Shown here in pieces: positions 53,895-64,000 of a stretch of DNA of 64,000 nt. The stretch is from Yarrowia lipolytica (Eukaryota > Ascomycota > Dipodascomycetes > Dipodascales): positions 3,162,001 through 3,226,000 of the forward strand of contig NC_090773.1 in assembly GCF_001761485.1 (NCBI RefSeq). The letters are read 5' to 3'. The position numbers and the translations under genes were made by a program. The stretch's first letter is position 1, and the number at the start of each line of letters is the position of its first letter. Below the pieces are notes generated by a model that made no database searches, was not told where the DNA came from, and saw only the letters and a program-made list of their open reading frames with translations.

Positions 53895-55404
53895 GTGGAT
53901 CGCTCTGTGCGGTTTGCTTTTAAAAATAGTATAAAATTGATTGTACCTAACAGTGAGGTTGTAGCAGCAGCAGTGAGAACGTAGCGAGCACTACCAGTAG
54001 TAAGTCTGCTACTTATAGAAAGCCTGCCCTATCATTGACAATCATTAAACCTGCCGTAATTCGCTTCTGGCGAAAATTTTCACGTCGATATGCGTCCCAT
54101 TCTGCCATGTTGAACAATCCAGTCTTTTGAAACTTTGTTAGATATCAACAAACCAGTTGAACTCCCAATTAAACCTTGAAAAAGCTGCACTGGGAGAGCC
54201 TAAAAATAAACAAATAATAATAAATAAAATAAAATAAATAAAAGAGACTTAAAAAAGAGAGAATTGGGAGACATTATATACTTCAGAATTCTGTTTGTGT
54301 CCCTAATCTCTTGAGATCATGAAATTGGCGGTGTTGGGTGACAATCCTGGTGTGGTTAAGAGGCCATTGGTTTCGTTGCTTGCTACGAGTATTTTTACTT
54401 GTAACATATGACTGCAAAAAACCAGTCTCTCGTACATAATTACTGTACACAACTTTGAGCTGGGACCATGGGGATAATCACGTGATTGGTGTATAATACT
54501 ACGAATCTGTCACAAGGCGCGCATAGCCGAAGCCTTTTGTAGCAGTTTGGATGTTTTTAAGCAGCTATAGGACCATTTTTGGTGGAATTGGGATGACATG
54601 TGTTTCCCAAAACACCCACCACGATACCAGAGACATTCTCAAGTAGAGGGATTTCGGGGCTCCATAAAGATTTTATGGTATCAGTGAAATTCATATGATC
54701 CTCTGCGTAGATTTGAAGGCTCAATGAGTCCACGTTTCGTCTTCTCAGCGCTCTCAAGTCGTGTATATCCTCTACCACGTATTTATGCAGGTCTATGCGC
54801 TTCTATGCATCAATATGCACGACTTAGATGCTCACCAACCGTTGACCAAAGAGGATGACGCGATCGGACTTTCTCTTTGGATCGTGCAGCATCATTTACC
54901 GGAGCGGGAAAGCCGTTCTATGGGCCCGAGATCGGTGTCGTTGGGGTGCCCGCCCTCAGACAACCACCACGGAGACATGTCTATTCTCGCATTATCTCCC
55001 CTGCACACACCGTCATGTCATCATCACATGTCAAAAAGGTTTTCTTTGTACGGGGGTCATACGACTTGAATAAGCGAGCTGTGTCACTTGTAGATTGTCC
55101 GTATTGGCACTTGCCTTCTTGACCATCACAGAAGACACAATCAGAAGGCACAACAACACGACAACAATCGACACAGTTATCGACATGATGGAAGACACAA
55201 TCTGTGTACAATAACAGCCATCGGCCCAATCACTGAGCTAGGCTTATTCGGTTGGCATGGACCGACACGGACATCCGGACTGTCAATCACTACCTTCTGC
55301 CAGTATCCACACTTTGGCTGTGTTCCGGCGCAGTTCATCTGATAATGATATTCTACGACTGCTGCTCTCCACCGGCGTGTTTCTCCAGAGACCTGTCTTC
55401 TGCT

Positions 55405-55485
55405 CTCCCACTCTTCCCCCTCCCACTCTTCCCTCTCCCACTCTTCCCTCTCCCACTATTCCCTCTCCCACCATTCCTCCCCCTC
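55405..55485. repeat. CTCCCACTCTTCCCT minisatellite
   Basis: About five imperfect 15-bp units in non-coding DNA. Confidence 0.8.
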
Positions 55486-56673
55486 AGAAACACAGAACAC
55501 AGCGATGCTATCCATACGGTCGTCCATGCAAGTCTTGATGTGGATCGGAGGTGGAATCAGAAAAAGCATGTGGGAGGTAAAGCCCTGGGGAGGATGAGTG
55601 GCATGTTGTCGTGTTTTCTAATTACCGACGTTCTACAACCATGGCAGGCTTACCGCGTCCATGGTCTGGGCTACATCCACCTTCCTCGGCATTGGTTCAT
55701 GTTCCTGTGTCGATACGTTCAAGGATGTCTTGTCTGAACCATTGTCATTGTTGAAGTCATCGATGCGGCTACCGTTTCGAGCCCCCCTGCCAGCTTGTTC
55801 AACGTCAGCCAATTGTTATGTTGTCGAGCTCTGCGAACTGAGTTGAATCATTCCGATCCATGGTAAAGGGTAAGGTCGGTCATTTACTGTTGGTGAGCTC
55901 GACTCCGCCGCACTAACAGCCTCACTAACTGTCTCAGACGCCCCAGCTATTGGTTGGTTACGTGCTCTTGTCTTTCTAGGAGCTGTCGCTGTGTGCCATC
56001 CGTGTCTGGGACGTGCGTTTCTCGGTGTCCTAGTTCTAGATGTTCTAGGGTTCTAGATGGTCTGTTCAGGACTTTCCGAGACTGTCATTAATCACTCCGT
56101 GAACGTCTGGGAATTGACCAGGTCTCTCCACGCCCCAGACAGTCAGATTTCTATGGGCGGATATTCTCAGCACGTAATTAGAACTTTTCTGAGTTGTCTC
56201 TAAGTGAGGATTTCTGAGACTCTAGGCTCTCTGGGAAGTTCACTCAATACTACCAGTCGGCATCTATAGAATATCACACCTCTCGCTACGCTCAAGATGT
56301 GATCGCAGACTCGATAAGCTCGTCTGCTCGGAATGTCTCGTCGATCATTGCACCAAGCGCCATACGGGACCACAAAGGGAACCCTTCAGATTACTCCACA
56401 CTCGCTGCACCCAAGATCGGCTAATTTTGTTCTCCAGTCTACCGTGTCAAGATGGCTTATCCACATATTTCCTGGGTCGAGCCGCAAGGGCTAACCTCGT
56501 AGAGATGCTTTTGCCATGGCAGCTGTGAATTTTGCGTTAGCTTTTTACCACTGGGTCCGTCTGGTATATATATTGGGAGCCCGCGGTAGGGTAACCCAAT
56601 AGGGTTTTACGTGATGAGATGTACCCCAATGGAGGGAGGTCGTCGATGTGATTGAGCAGTTTTTTGGTCAAGT

Positions 56674-56838
56674 GTTTTGGCGAGTTTTGGCGAGTTTTGG
56701 CGAGTTTTGGAGAGTTTTGGCGAGTTTTGGCGAGTTTTGGCGAGTTTTGGCGAGTTTTGGCGAGTTTTGGCGAGTTTTGGAGAGTTTTGGCGAGTTTTGT
56801 CCAAGTTTTGGCGAGTTTTGTCCAAGTTTTGGCGAGTT
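56674..56838. repeat. 10-bp minisatellite, about 15 copies
   Basis: Near-perfect tandem copies of CGAGTTTTGG, with AGAGTTTTGG variants at two points and a longer TCCAAGTTTTGGCGAGTTTTG form at the 3' end. It is open in every frame on both strands but is not coding. Confidence 0.92.
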
Positions 56839-58922
56839 ATGATTACTTTCTGTCTTAACTAAAAGTCAAGGATTAGTTGGGACATTAGTGATATTAATCC
56901 AGCGTGTTCTGTTGTAGTATTGTTTGTTTTTTTTTATGTATGTATATGAAAGTCACGTGAGTATATTAGTCACCAACCCCACGACTGGCTGCCATGTCTC
57001 TCTTGTTTGGGTCGTCCATGCATTTTTTTTCTGGGGAGCATGGACGATGCGTCAGATGACTCGGGGAAGGCGAAAAAGTGAGAGAAAAAATTGGAAAAAA
57101 AGTAGGAAAAAAAATAATGAGAAAAAGTGGAAAATAAACTGGAAAAAGAGTTGGAAGAAAAAATAATGAGAAAAGGTGAGAAAAAAAATGGAAAATAAAT
57201 TTGAAAGAAAAAAAAATTGGAATAAAGACTATCGGGAAAAGGTGTTTTCAGACCTTTTGGATCACGGCCAACTTTGCAAAGAGTGAGAGGAGGGTGCGAA
57301 TGGCCAGAAACGGCTCATAATCCCTGTGAACTCGACATGTGTATTTATTCCCCGTGTCTGCAATCAAGTGTTGGTATCCACCACATGCAGGATTGGAGTC
57401 ATGTGGAGAGATAGCCAGTCGGGGAAAATGGGCTCATCATCTGTTGGTTGAGGTTTGTAGTGTCCTATTACGAGTACTGTACCGGTATGAGTGAGTACGA
57501 GTTGTTCGTTTTATCCTCATTTCAGCGAGCAAACTTTTTCTTGCCTGTCGGTTTTTTCCTAATTTTTTTTTGTCGCAAAAATCGTCGCAAAAAAGGTGAC
57601 TCAATCCAGCAGACGATAACCGATGTGCAGAGTGCATGGAAATGCCGGAGTCAGCATGCAAATGCCGGCTTCAAACTCGGTCCATGCGTCGATAGAGAAG
57701 CGACAGACGGACGAAGCGACTCAGGGCGGTCGGGAGTTTAAAAGTGGTGTTATGGCCTCGGTTTTGGACATGTGCAAGCAAGGAGTGGATAAATCAACTC
57801 TTTGGGCAGTTCTCTATCTGCTGTATCAATTTCAGCTCGCAAGACCCACTTTTTGAGCGTCTAAACAACGTCATAAAATCGGGATCGAAAGTAGTGAAAA
57901 GTTTAAAATTTTCAATGTGAAAATTTTTGACGGAACATTGTGGATCGGGGATAGATGATAGAGATGATGTTGAAGCTGAATATTGCAGCTGAAATGCGTG
58001 ACAGTGGGATGACAAAAATTGGGCACATTTGGGTCTCGTATAGAGCGACTTTCGAGGCTTCTGGCGGGTCAAAATCGCTCCAGTGAAAACGCCCCGAGTT
58101 TAATTGGGGGATGGCGGGGAGTAATGTGTTGCTAGGAGAAGTCATAGTCGAGATATTGAGGTGGTTCGAGCGGAGAGTTGGTGTGGTCCCGGGTATGTGT
58201 ATTCTGATACAAAAAAAAAATGCTGTCAATGCAACTCTTTCGGCTCTTTTAGGGCTCTTCAAACCGACGGTTACGTCCTGAGTTAGGTGCATCTCAGGAG
58301 GTTCTTTTTCTGGGGGATTTAGGGGGGCCAGAAATATGGGAAAAATTGGAGAATGTATATCTGATTGGTATCTACAGCTTGGAAAATGTTTTGTTCGAAT
58401 AACTCCATGATTCCCCGACTTTTGGCACTTTTCCAGCCCTCGTTCAGGCTGCAGTGGCCCGGGTGGGAACCTTAAAATGATTTGATTGTGGGGCAGTTTG
58501 GGGGGACTGAGAATATGGATGAAATTGGGTGCGTTTTTGTGCGGAGAAAGGCGGGAAAAATTTAAAAATAATATAAATCCCACAAAATATTATTCATATT
58601 TTTGCCCATTTTTTAACATATATTTTGGTGGAAATAAAACTCCATTTGCCCGTTCACTCGGAGTGAAGGTTATTTGGGTGTCGTCATTATTGGGGGCAAT
58701 TCGCATCTGGATCCAAAGTGGCCATTTTTGGTCGTAGCACAAAAATGAAAATTTCCATAGATTTATCGCACTCCCCTTATCCTCCGTACCAATTCTCCGT
58801 CCGCTATCTCAATTACTCATCAACTTTGGCCCTATGTGTGATACCGCCCAATAAACTCAATTACACCGACCATGTCACTTTGTCCCATATCCAAACTCTT
58901 CCTCTGCAACCCAACTCATACG

Positions 58923-60695
58923 ATGTCTGAACGTCAGAAAATCGCCATCCTTTCCGTCTACGACAAGACCGGTCTGCTGGACCTGGCCAAGGGCCTGGTG
59001 AAGAACAATGTGCGGCTTCTCGCCTCCGGCGGTACTGCGAAGCTGGTGCGGGAGGCAGGATTCCCCGTGGAGGACGTTTCGGCCATCACCCACGCCCCCG
59101 AGATGCTGTCGGGCCGAGTCAAGACGCTGCATCCCGCGGTGCACGGTGGAATTCTGGCTCGAAACATCGAGTCGGACGAAAAAGACCTGTCTGCGCAGGG
59201 CATTGACAAGGTGGACTTTGTGGTGTGCAACCTGTACCCTTTCCAGGACACGGTGGCCAAGATCAACGTGACGATCGAGGAGGCCGTGGAGGAGATTGAC
59301 ATTGGCGGCGTGACTCTGCTGCGAGCCGCAGCTAAGAACCACTCGCGAGTCACCATTCTGTCCGACCCCCGAGACTACCACGCCTTTCTCAACGAGCTCG
59401 ACCACGGCGCCATTTCGGCCGAGACCCGAAACCGGCTCGCCCTCAAGGCGTTCGAGCACACCGCCGACTACGACTCCGCCATCTCTGACTTTTTCCGAAA
59501 GCAGTATTCGGAAGACCTGTCCCAGATGCCTCTCCGATACGGAGCCAACCCCCACCAGAAGCCCGCCCAGGCGTTCGTCCAGCAGGGTGAGCTGCCCTTC
59601 AAGGTCCTGTGTGGCTCGCCCGGCTACATCAACCTGCTGGATGCGCTCAACTCGTGGCCCCTGGTCAAGGAGCTGTCGGCCTCGCTCAACCTGCCCGCCG
59701 CCGCCTCCTTCAAGCACGTTTCTCCCGCCGGAGCCGCCGTGGGTCTGCCCCTCAGCGACATTGAGAAGAAGATTTACTTTGTCGAGGACATTGAAAACCT
59801 GTCTCCTCTTGCCAACGCCTACGCCCGAGCTCGAGGCGCCGACCGAATGTCGTCCTTTGGCGACTTTATCGCTCTGTCCAACATTGTCGATCTCCCCACC
59901 GCCCAGATCATCTCCAAGGAGGTGTCTGACGGAGTGATTGCCCCCGGCTACGAGCCCGAGGCCCTGGAGCTGCTCAAGAAGAAGAAGGGCGGCAAGTACT
60001 GCGTGCTGCAGATCGACCCCAACTTCACCCCCGGCCCCGTGGAGACCCGACAGGTGTACGGCATTTCGCTGCAGCAGAAGCGAAATGACGCGGTCATCTC
60101 CTCCAACTCCTTCAAGGAGCTCGTCTCCAAGAACAAGGAGCTGCCCGAGCAGGCCATCATCGACCTCACCGTCGCCACCATCGCCCTCAAGTACACCCAG
60201 TCCAACTCGGTGTGCTACGCCAAGGACGGTATGGTGATTGGTCTGGGAGCCGGCCAGCAGTCCCGAATCCACTGCACCCGTCTCGCCGGCGATAAGGCCG
60301 ACAACTGGTGGTTCCGACAGCACCCCAAGGTGCTGGCCTTCAAGTGGAAGAAGGGCACCAAGCGACCCGACAAGTCCAACGCCATCGATCTCTACGTCTC
60401 GGGCCAGATTCCCCAGTCCGGTGTCGAGAAGGAGGAGTACGAGGCCAAGTTTGAGACCGTTCCCGAGCCTTTGACGGCCGAGGAGCGAAAGGAGTGGCTC
60501 GGCAAGCTCACCAAGGTGGCTCTGTCCTCCGATGCCTTCTTCCCCTTCCCCGATAACGTCTACCGGGCTGCCCGAAGCGGAGTCAGCTACATTTCCGCCC
60601 CCAGCGGCTCTGTTCAGGACGAGGCTGTGTTTGCCGCCGCCGACAGCTTTGGCATCGCCTACGTGGAGAACAACATCCGACTGTTCCACCACTAA
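58923..60695 (+). CDS. ADE17: Bifunctional AICAR transformylase / IMP cyclohydrolase
   Basis: 590 aa from ATG 58923; yeast Ade16/Ade17 are about the same length. The enzyme catalyses the last two steps of de novo purine synthesis: formylation of AICAR with 10-formyl-THF, then ring closure to IMP, in the cytosol. An ATG 51 bp upstream is in frame but is not family-like; [20 protein letters not shown] is the conserved start. The cyclohydrolase (MGS-like) domain fills about residues 1-200, with [31 protein letters not shown] and [20 protein letters not shown]. The transformylase domain follows, with [18 protein letters not shown] (the Lys-His pair needed for catalysis) and [19 protein letters not shown]. 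Codon use is strongly biased. No intron is needed. Confidence 0.97.
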   Translation: MSERQKIAILSVYDKTGLLDLAKGLVKNNVRLLASGGTAKLVREAGFPVEDVSAITHAPEMLSGRVKTLHPAVHGGILARNIESDEKDLSAQGIDKVDFVVCNLYPFQDTVAKINVTIEEAVEEIDIGGVTLLRAAAKNHSRVTILSDPRDYHAFLNELDHGAISAETRNRLALKAFEHTADYDSAISDFFRKQYSEDLSQMPLRYGANPHQKPAQAFVQQGELPFKVLCGSPGYINLLDALNSWPLVKELSASLNLPAAASFKHVSPAGAAVGLPLSDIEKKIYFVEDIENLSPLANAYARARGADRMSSFGDFIALSNIVDLPTAQIISKEVSDGVIAPGYEPEALELLKKKKGGKYCVLQIDPNFTPGPVETRQVYGISLQQKRNDAVISSNSFKELVSKNKELPEQAIIDLTVATIALKYTQSNSVCYAKDGMVIGLGAGQQSRIHCTRLAGDKADNWWFRQHPKVLAFKWKKGTKRPDKSNAIDLYVSGQIPQSGVEKEEYEAKFETVPEPLTAEERKEWLGKLTKVALSSDAFFPFPDNVYRAARSGVSYISAPSGSVQDEAVFAAADSFGIAYVENNIRLFHH

Positions 60696-60912
60696 GATGG
60701 ATAAGTGCCGAATCAAGTTATATAAGAAAATGTTTTGTTTGTGATTTTGATGTAGGGAACCGCCCGAAGTATTGGTCATGATACTACAAGTAGGACCATC
60801 TGACACGTGACTGGGTCCATTTGGCTCGTGACTTTGAAATCATGGTCTAACGTACAAACTACACTCTGTAGAACCACAGACGCTAATTGGAGCGGGAAAG
60901 ATACCGACTGAA

Positions 60913-60972
60913 ACTGGTGTCACGTGATGAAGACTGGAGTCATGTGACGAATGCCGATGTCACGTGACACGG
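60913..60972. repeat. 20-bp repeat with CACGTG/CATGTG, three copies
   Basis: CACGTG at 60921, CATGTG at 60941 and CACGTG at 60961: exactly 20 bp apart, about two helical turns. Flanking bases (ACTGG...GT before, GA after) are partly conserved. Confidence 0.75.
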
Positions 60973-61474
60973 GCCTTTTCATTCCGTGCAAACTTGTTTT
61001 CGGTAAGTCTTGTTTGTTTTCTAAGAGTAATCATCGTTGGCTAGATTGAGTGTATTTGTTGGCTTGCGATTGCATTTTTGTTGGACAGTATACAATTATT
61101 CAAGCACAGAGGTATTTTTGGCGACTCGAGCATTGTATCTTTGAAGAGCTGGTTCGATTCTGATGTATATTGATGGAGTTGTTGTGGTTTTATGGCCGAA
61201 ACTCAGAATGTGGATTTTAGGAGGAAAGAGTTGGCATGAAGAGAAAGTAAGATAGATGAGTTGTGGTTATTTTGTTTAGGTATTTCATAGCCGTTTAGTA
61301 CGTTCAATTCTGGCTCCTTTTGGTAGCTATCTAGGGGCATTGTGTTGTGTGTAAAGTATTGTTGAATTTGGTTGGTATTAGTTGAATTTTCTAGTAAGTT
61401 TAGTTAAGTTTAGTCGATATATATTGAGAAAATACAAGAGTCTTCTTCTTCCGCTACACTATGGACACAAGCAC

Positions 61475-61512
61475 AAAAGGCACAGACACAAAAGGCACAG
61501 ACACAAATGGCA
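61475..61512. repeat. AAAGGCACAGACAC repeat
   Basis: Two and a half units of AAAGGCACAGACAC, non-coding. Confidence 0.75.
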
Positions 61513-63089
61513 CGTACTTGATACCTTCTGATACCCATACTACCACAGATATCTACCATAGGTGCTTTTTCAATGTTACGTAATAGCTCAGAAGATACAT
61601 CCGCAGCGGAGTCATTAGCTGGGTGGCACATGGCACGTTTGATCGGACGTGGACATACTCCTCACGCGGCGCAGTCTGGACACAGACTTACTCGTCACCG
61701 CCAATCAGCCATGGGCCACGTGGTGGCAGTCGAGGGTCCCTCAGACACTATCCAGCATTAGGTAGGAAGCACCAACTCAGGTGAGTTCCAGATGAATCCT
61801 CGCCGTGGCGTCTCCTGAACTCGCAAGTTTGGTCCTTCCCCGTTGTCGCATCTCTTGCGCCCGCCTCACGGCCTCCAGAGGATGTCTCGATGTGGATCGA
61901 GGGCAACTTGGGTGAAGCGAATGCTTGTGTGTGACAAGGTGAGTATGCGTGAACTTGGATGGTGCAGACACTTCTCCGGTGATTGGCTCGTCTCGCCAGG
62001 AGTATGGTCAGTGCAGTGCAGCCGGCGCGTCGAGACTACCGTTCACCCGCATTCATCGGTTTGTGGTCTTCCCCGATGTCTCTCAAAATTCCCTCCATGT
62101 TCCAATCGAGGGGTGCAGCCCGAACTTCCCTTTGAAACCACAGGAACTGGCAAGGAGACTGGCACTCTAGCAACGCGGTGACGCCGTCAGACTTGATCTG
62201 AACCTCCCACTTAGTCCGAGTGTCCCACCAGTGTGGAGAAGCACCTTGTCACCATGACTAAGCTGGCCAACCCTTCACCACGTCTGATACACTGCCTGCT
62301 TCTGTGGTTTGGATTGTCTCGGAGTTGAGCAGACCCTTCATTCACAATCCATTAAATATTAGCATGGTCAGTTCCATCGACCGGCTTGGAGAGGTTCTGA
62401 GTAGATGTCAATGTGCGCATGACGATTGAGATCTTGTTGGGTGTGTGTTCGTAGGGCCCAATTGCGACATACTGGTTCGCCACTATTTCACAGACATCAG
62501 CGACTGGTACTGGCGAGATTGGTTGGTATACTTGGTTCTGGGGACTTGGGGGGGAGGACGCTGCCGTGTTTTTCGTCCTCTGATATGTTTTGATCACCAA
62601 TCGTGCGGGTTCATGATCCTCAGTCAAAATCCGACCATTTAATAGATCATTTCGTTGGATTTCCTTTTTTTTAAAAAAAAGGAGGGAAAAAAAGTATTAA
62701 CGACAGCTCACAGCCTCGGTATCTACAACATGAGGTGGCCAAAAATTGCTATTTACACATCTCCTCATAGTCTACTGCTCGTACAGGAACTGCAGAGGTT
62801 GTAAATTTGGAGTGCACGATAAGTCATATACAGAACATCACATGATGTGCAACCACTGGACTGTTTCTCGGGACTGTTTCTCGTGCTATGTCAATCCGCC
62901 GACGCCGATATCGGTGCCACCAAAGTCCAACCTAGCTCAAAGAAGAAAAAACAGAGATTGGATGATCTGCCGATCGCACGTGACTTCCTGTCACGTGATC
63001 CCAGGTGATGGAGCTTATGTTTAGTCAACTTACACCGACTGAATGATGGGAGTATGGCCAAAAGTAATCACACGAGCAAATGTACGATA

Positions 63090-63122
63090 CAAGTACAAGT
63101 ACAAAGTACAAAGTACAAGTAC
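63090..63122. repeat. GTACAA simple repeat
   Basis: Interleaved GTACAA and GTACAAA units, non-coding. Confidence 0.75.
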
Positions 63123-64000
63123 CGTACTCTCACAAGAATTATAAACCCCGACTACGAGTGTCGGTTTTTTGTTCATGTGACCCCGTCCGAGCTTGCTCAT
63201 GCAACTGTAGATCACGTGATAGGTCGGTTGCTTCGGTTGTCACTGTCGGCTATTTATGATTTTCCGAACCAAACTTTTTCGTGAGTCATAGATCATAGGT
63301 CGGGATGGCCGTGGAACTATCTGACAGAATTCGCCAGAAAAAGGGCAGAAATAGAACCGTTTAATTCCGCTGTGTTATAAGGCGAGCTAACAGGTGCCAA
63401 ACGGGACCGGGAGAGCGACTTCCTTGTTGTTGGGCTGCTATTATAGTGCGTTGACTGAATGGAGCTGTACGAGTAGTGTAGAACAGGTTGAAGAGACGGG
63501 AAGACGGCATTGAAATTTCTGTAATTTGAAAAAAAATCGGAAAAAATAAGGGAAATTCTCCAGGAGAGACAATATGCCATTTTCAAATTGTTCCGTAACT
63601 TATCTCTCTGAAATCTCTTCCATTGACCCCGTTTTGGTCCCCATCCTGATGGTTGCGATTTTGACCCATGCATATTGCTGCACCCTAATGTACCCGTCTG
63701 CACCTCCTGCAGACGCACTTTACCTGCACCTCCTCTCCTGCAGCTCGCTGAGAGTACAGAAGCTATTTACGCACATTTTTTTTTAACGGCGGCGATTTGG
63801 GGCTGAGAAAAATAGAGTTGCGACGAACCCGAAGGATAAGACGTTAGCGAGAGATAGCGAAAAGGGGGTTTGGAGCGGTGCAGAAAATCGGAGGAAATTA
63901 GGGAAAATCGGGGAAAATGACGACAATTCGAACCGAGGCCAATTGAGCACGCCGAAGCAGTTTCAACGCAATCGGCCGCGATTCGGACCAGTTGGGCCGC

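Larger units (their letters stand above)
53895..58922. other. Intergenic region, no gene recognised
   Basis: 5 kb. It holds CCCACTCTTCCCTCT repeats at 55405-55485, a 10-bp minisatellite at 56674-56838, and a purine-rich A/G tract at 57070-57240. CACGTG occurs at 54479 and 56953. A possible short spliced frame at about 55860-56055 is discussed under rejected items. An open frame on the minus strand at 57912-58583 looks accidental. Confidence 0.55.
60696..64000. other. Intergenic region to window edge, no gene recognised
   Basis: 3.3 kb. A 20-bp repeat with CACGTG lies at 60913-60972. AAAGGCACAGACAC repeats lie at 61475-61512. CACGTG also occurs at 60804, 61717, 62977, 62992 and 63213. A GTACAAGTACAAA tract lies at 63090-63122. 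The interval 61560-62340 is more balanced in composition but shows no recognisable protein. At the right edge, the minus strand has an open frame of about 74 codons that runs off the window; it is not identifiable. Confidence 0.55.

Noticed and set aside
55860-56055. Possible tiny spliced gene: ATG at 55860, donor GTAAGG, acceptor CTAACAG near 55914
   Set aside because: The joined frame is only about 43 codons, the intron would be under 50 bp, and the product is not recognisable.
57912-58583. 223-codon minus-strand frame
   Set aside because: Codon use is A/T-rich and unlike real genes here, it contains homopolymer runs, and no domain is visible. It may overlap the ADE17 promoter.
58875-60806. 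643-codon frame antisense to ADE17
   Set aside because: A shadow of biased codon use in a well-conserved enzyme gene; the product is Gly/Val/Leu-rich with no family resemblance.
1-64000. Search for bacterial-type systems (CRISPR, operons, phage genes) and for intact transposons
   Set aside because: The window is a yeast nuclear region. I see no direct-repeat/spacer array, no reverse transcriptase, integrase or transposase domain, and no rRNA gene.

Overview
The window is nuclear DNA of an ascomycete yeast and looks like Yarrowia lipolytica or a very close relative. The reasons are: mixed GC content with GC-rich coding blocks and AT-rich spacers; long intergenic gaps, so that eleven confident genes fill only about a third of 64 kb; an intron of the Yarrowia type in the YOR1-like gene (GTGAGT donor, CTAAC branch site only a few bases before the CAG acceptor); mostly intronless genes; and intergenic DNA crowded with the palindrome TCACGTGA. 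The species name is an inference, not proven by any single sequence here.

Layout, left to right. 1-371 (-): 5' part of a FEX/CrcB-type fluoride exporter, cut by the window edge. 5056-6022 (+): a bHLH regulator of the Cbf1 type, with an unexplained reading-frame change near its start. 9831-14843 (+): a YOR1-type ABCC transporter with one 663-bp intron. 18816-20210 (-): a Ubp10-type ubiquitin protease. 21134-24580 (-): a Vnx1-type vacuolar cation/proton exchanger. 26350-26423 (+): tRNA-Ala(AGC). 29352-29843 (+): a small secreted Pro/Ala-rich protein. 32753-34033 (+): a Myb/SANT-like protein. 37343-38110 (-): eIF4E. 39417-40352 (+): a Bem46-type alpha/beta hydrolase. 43060-44778 (-): Tim54. 47843-49057 (-): an Ala/Ser/Gly repeat protein with a GPI-like tail. 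53283-53894 (+): ribosomal protein eL15. 58923-60695 (+): the bifunctional purine enzyme ADE16/17.

These are mostly housekeeping genes, not an operon or a biosynthetic cluster. Two pairs echo gene order in Saccharomyces cerevisiae: RPL15 next to ADE16/17, and VNX1 near the BEM46-like gene. The spacers hold many minisatellites, A-rich tracts and decayed sequence.

The most interesting thread is the CACGTG motif. By hand count it occurs about 64 times in the intergenic DNA, several times the chance expectation. It forms spaced or tandem arrays (about 150-bp periodicity at 40.68-41.14 kb, 17-bp at 42.15-42.24 kb, 20-bp at 60.92-60.97 kb). It is also embedded eight times inside the coding repeat of the Cbf1-type bHLH gene, whose product is predicted to bind exactly this motif. 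A second unexplained signal is a nearly identical 30-bp hairpin-forming core at 30645 and 45276.
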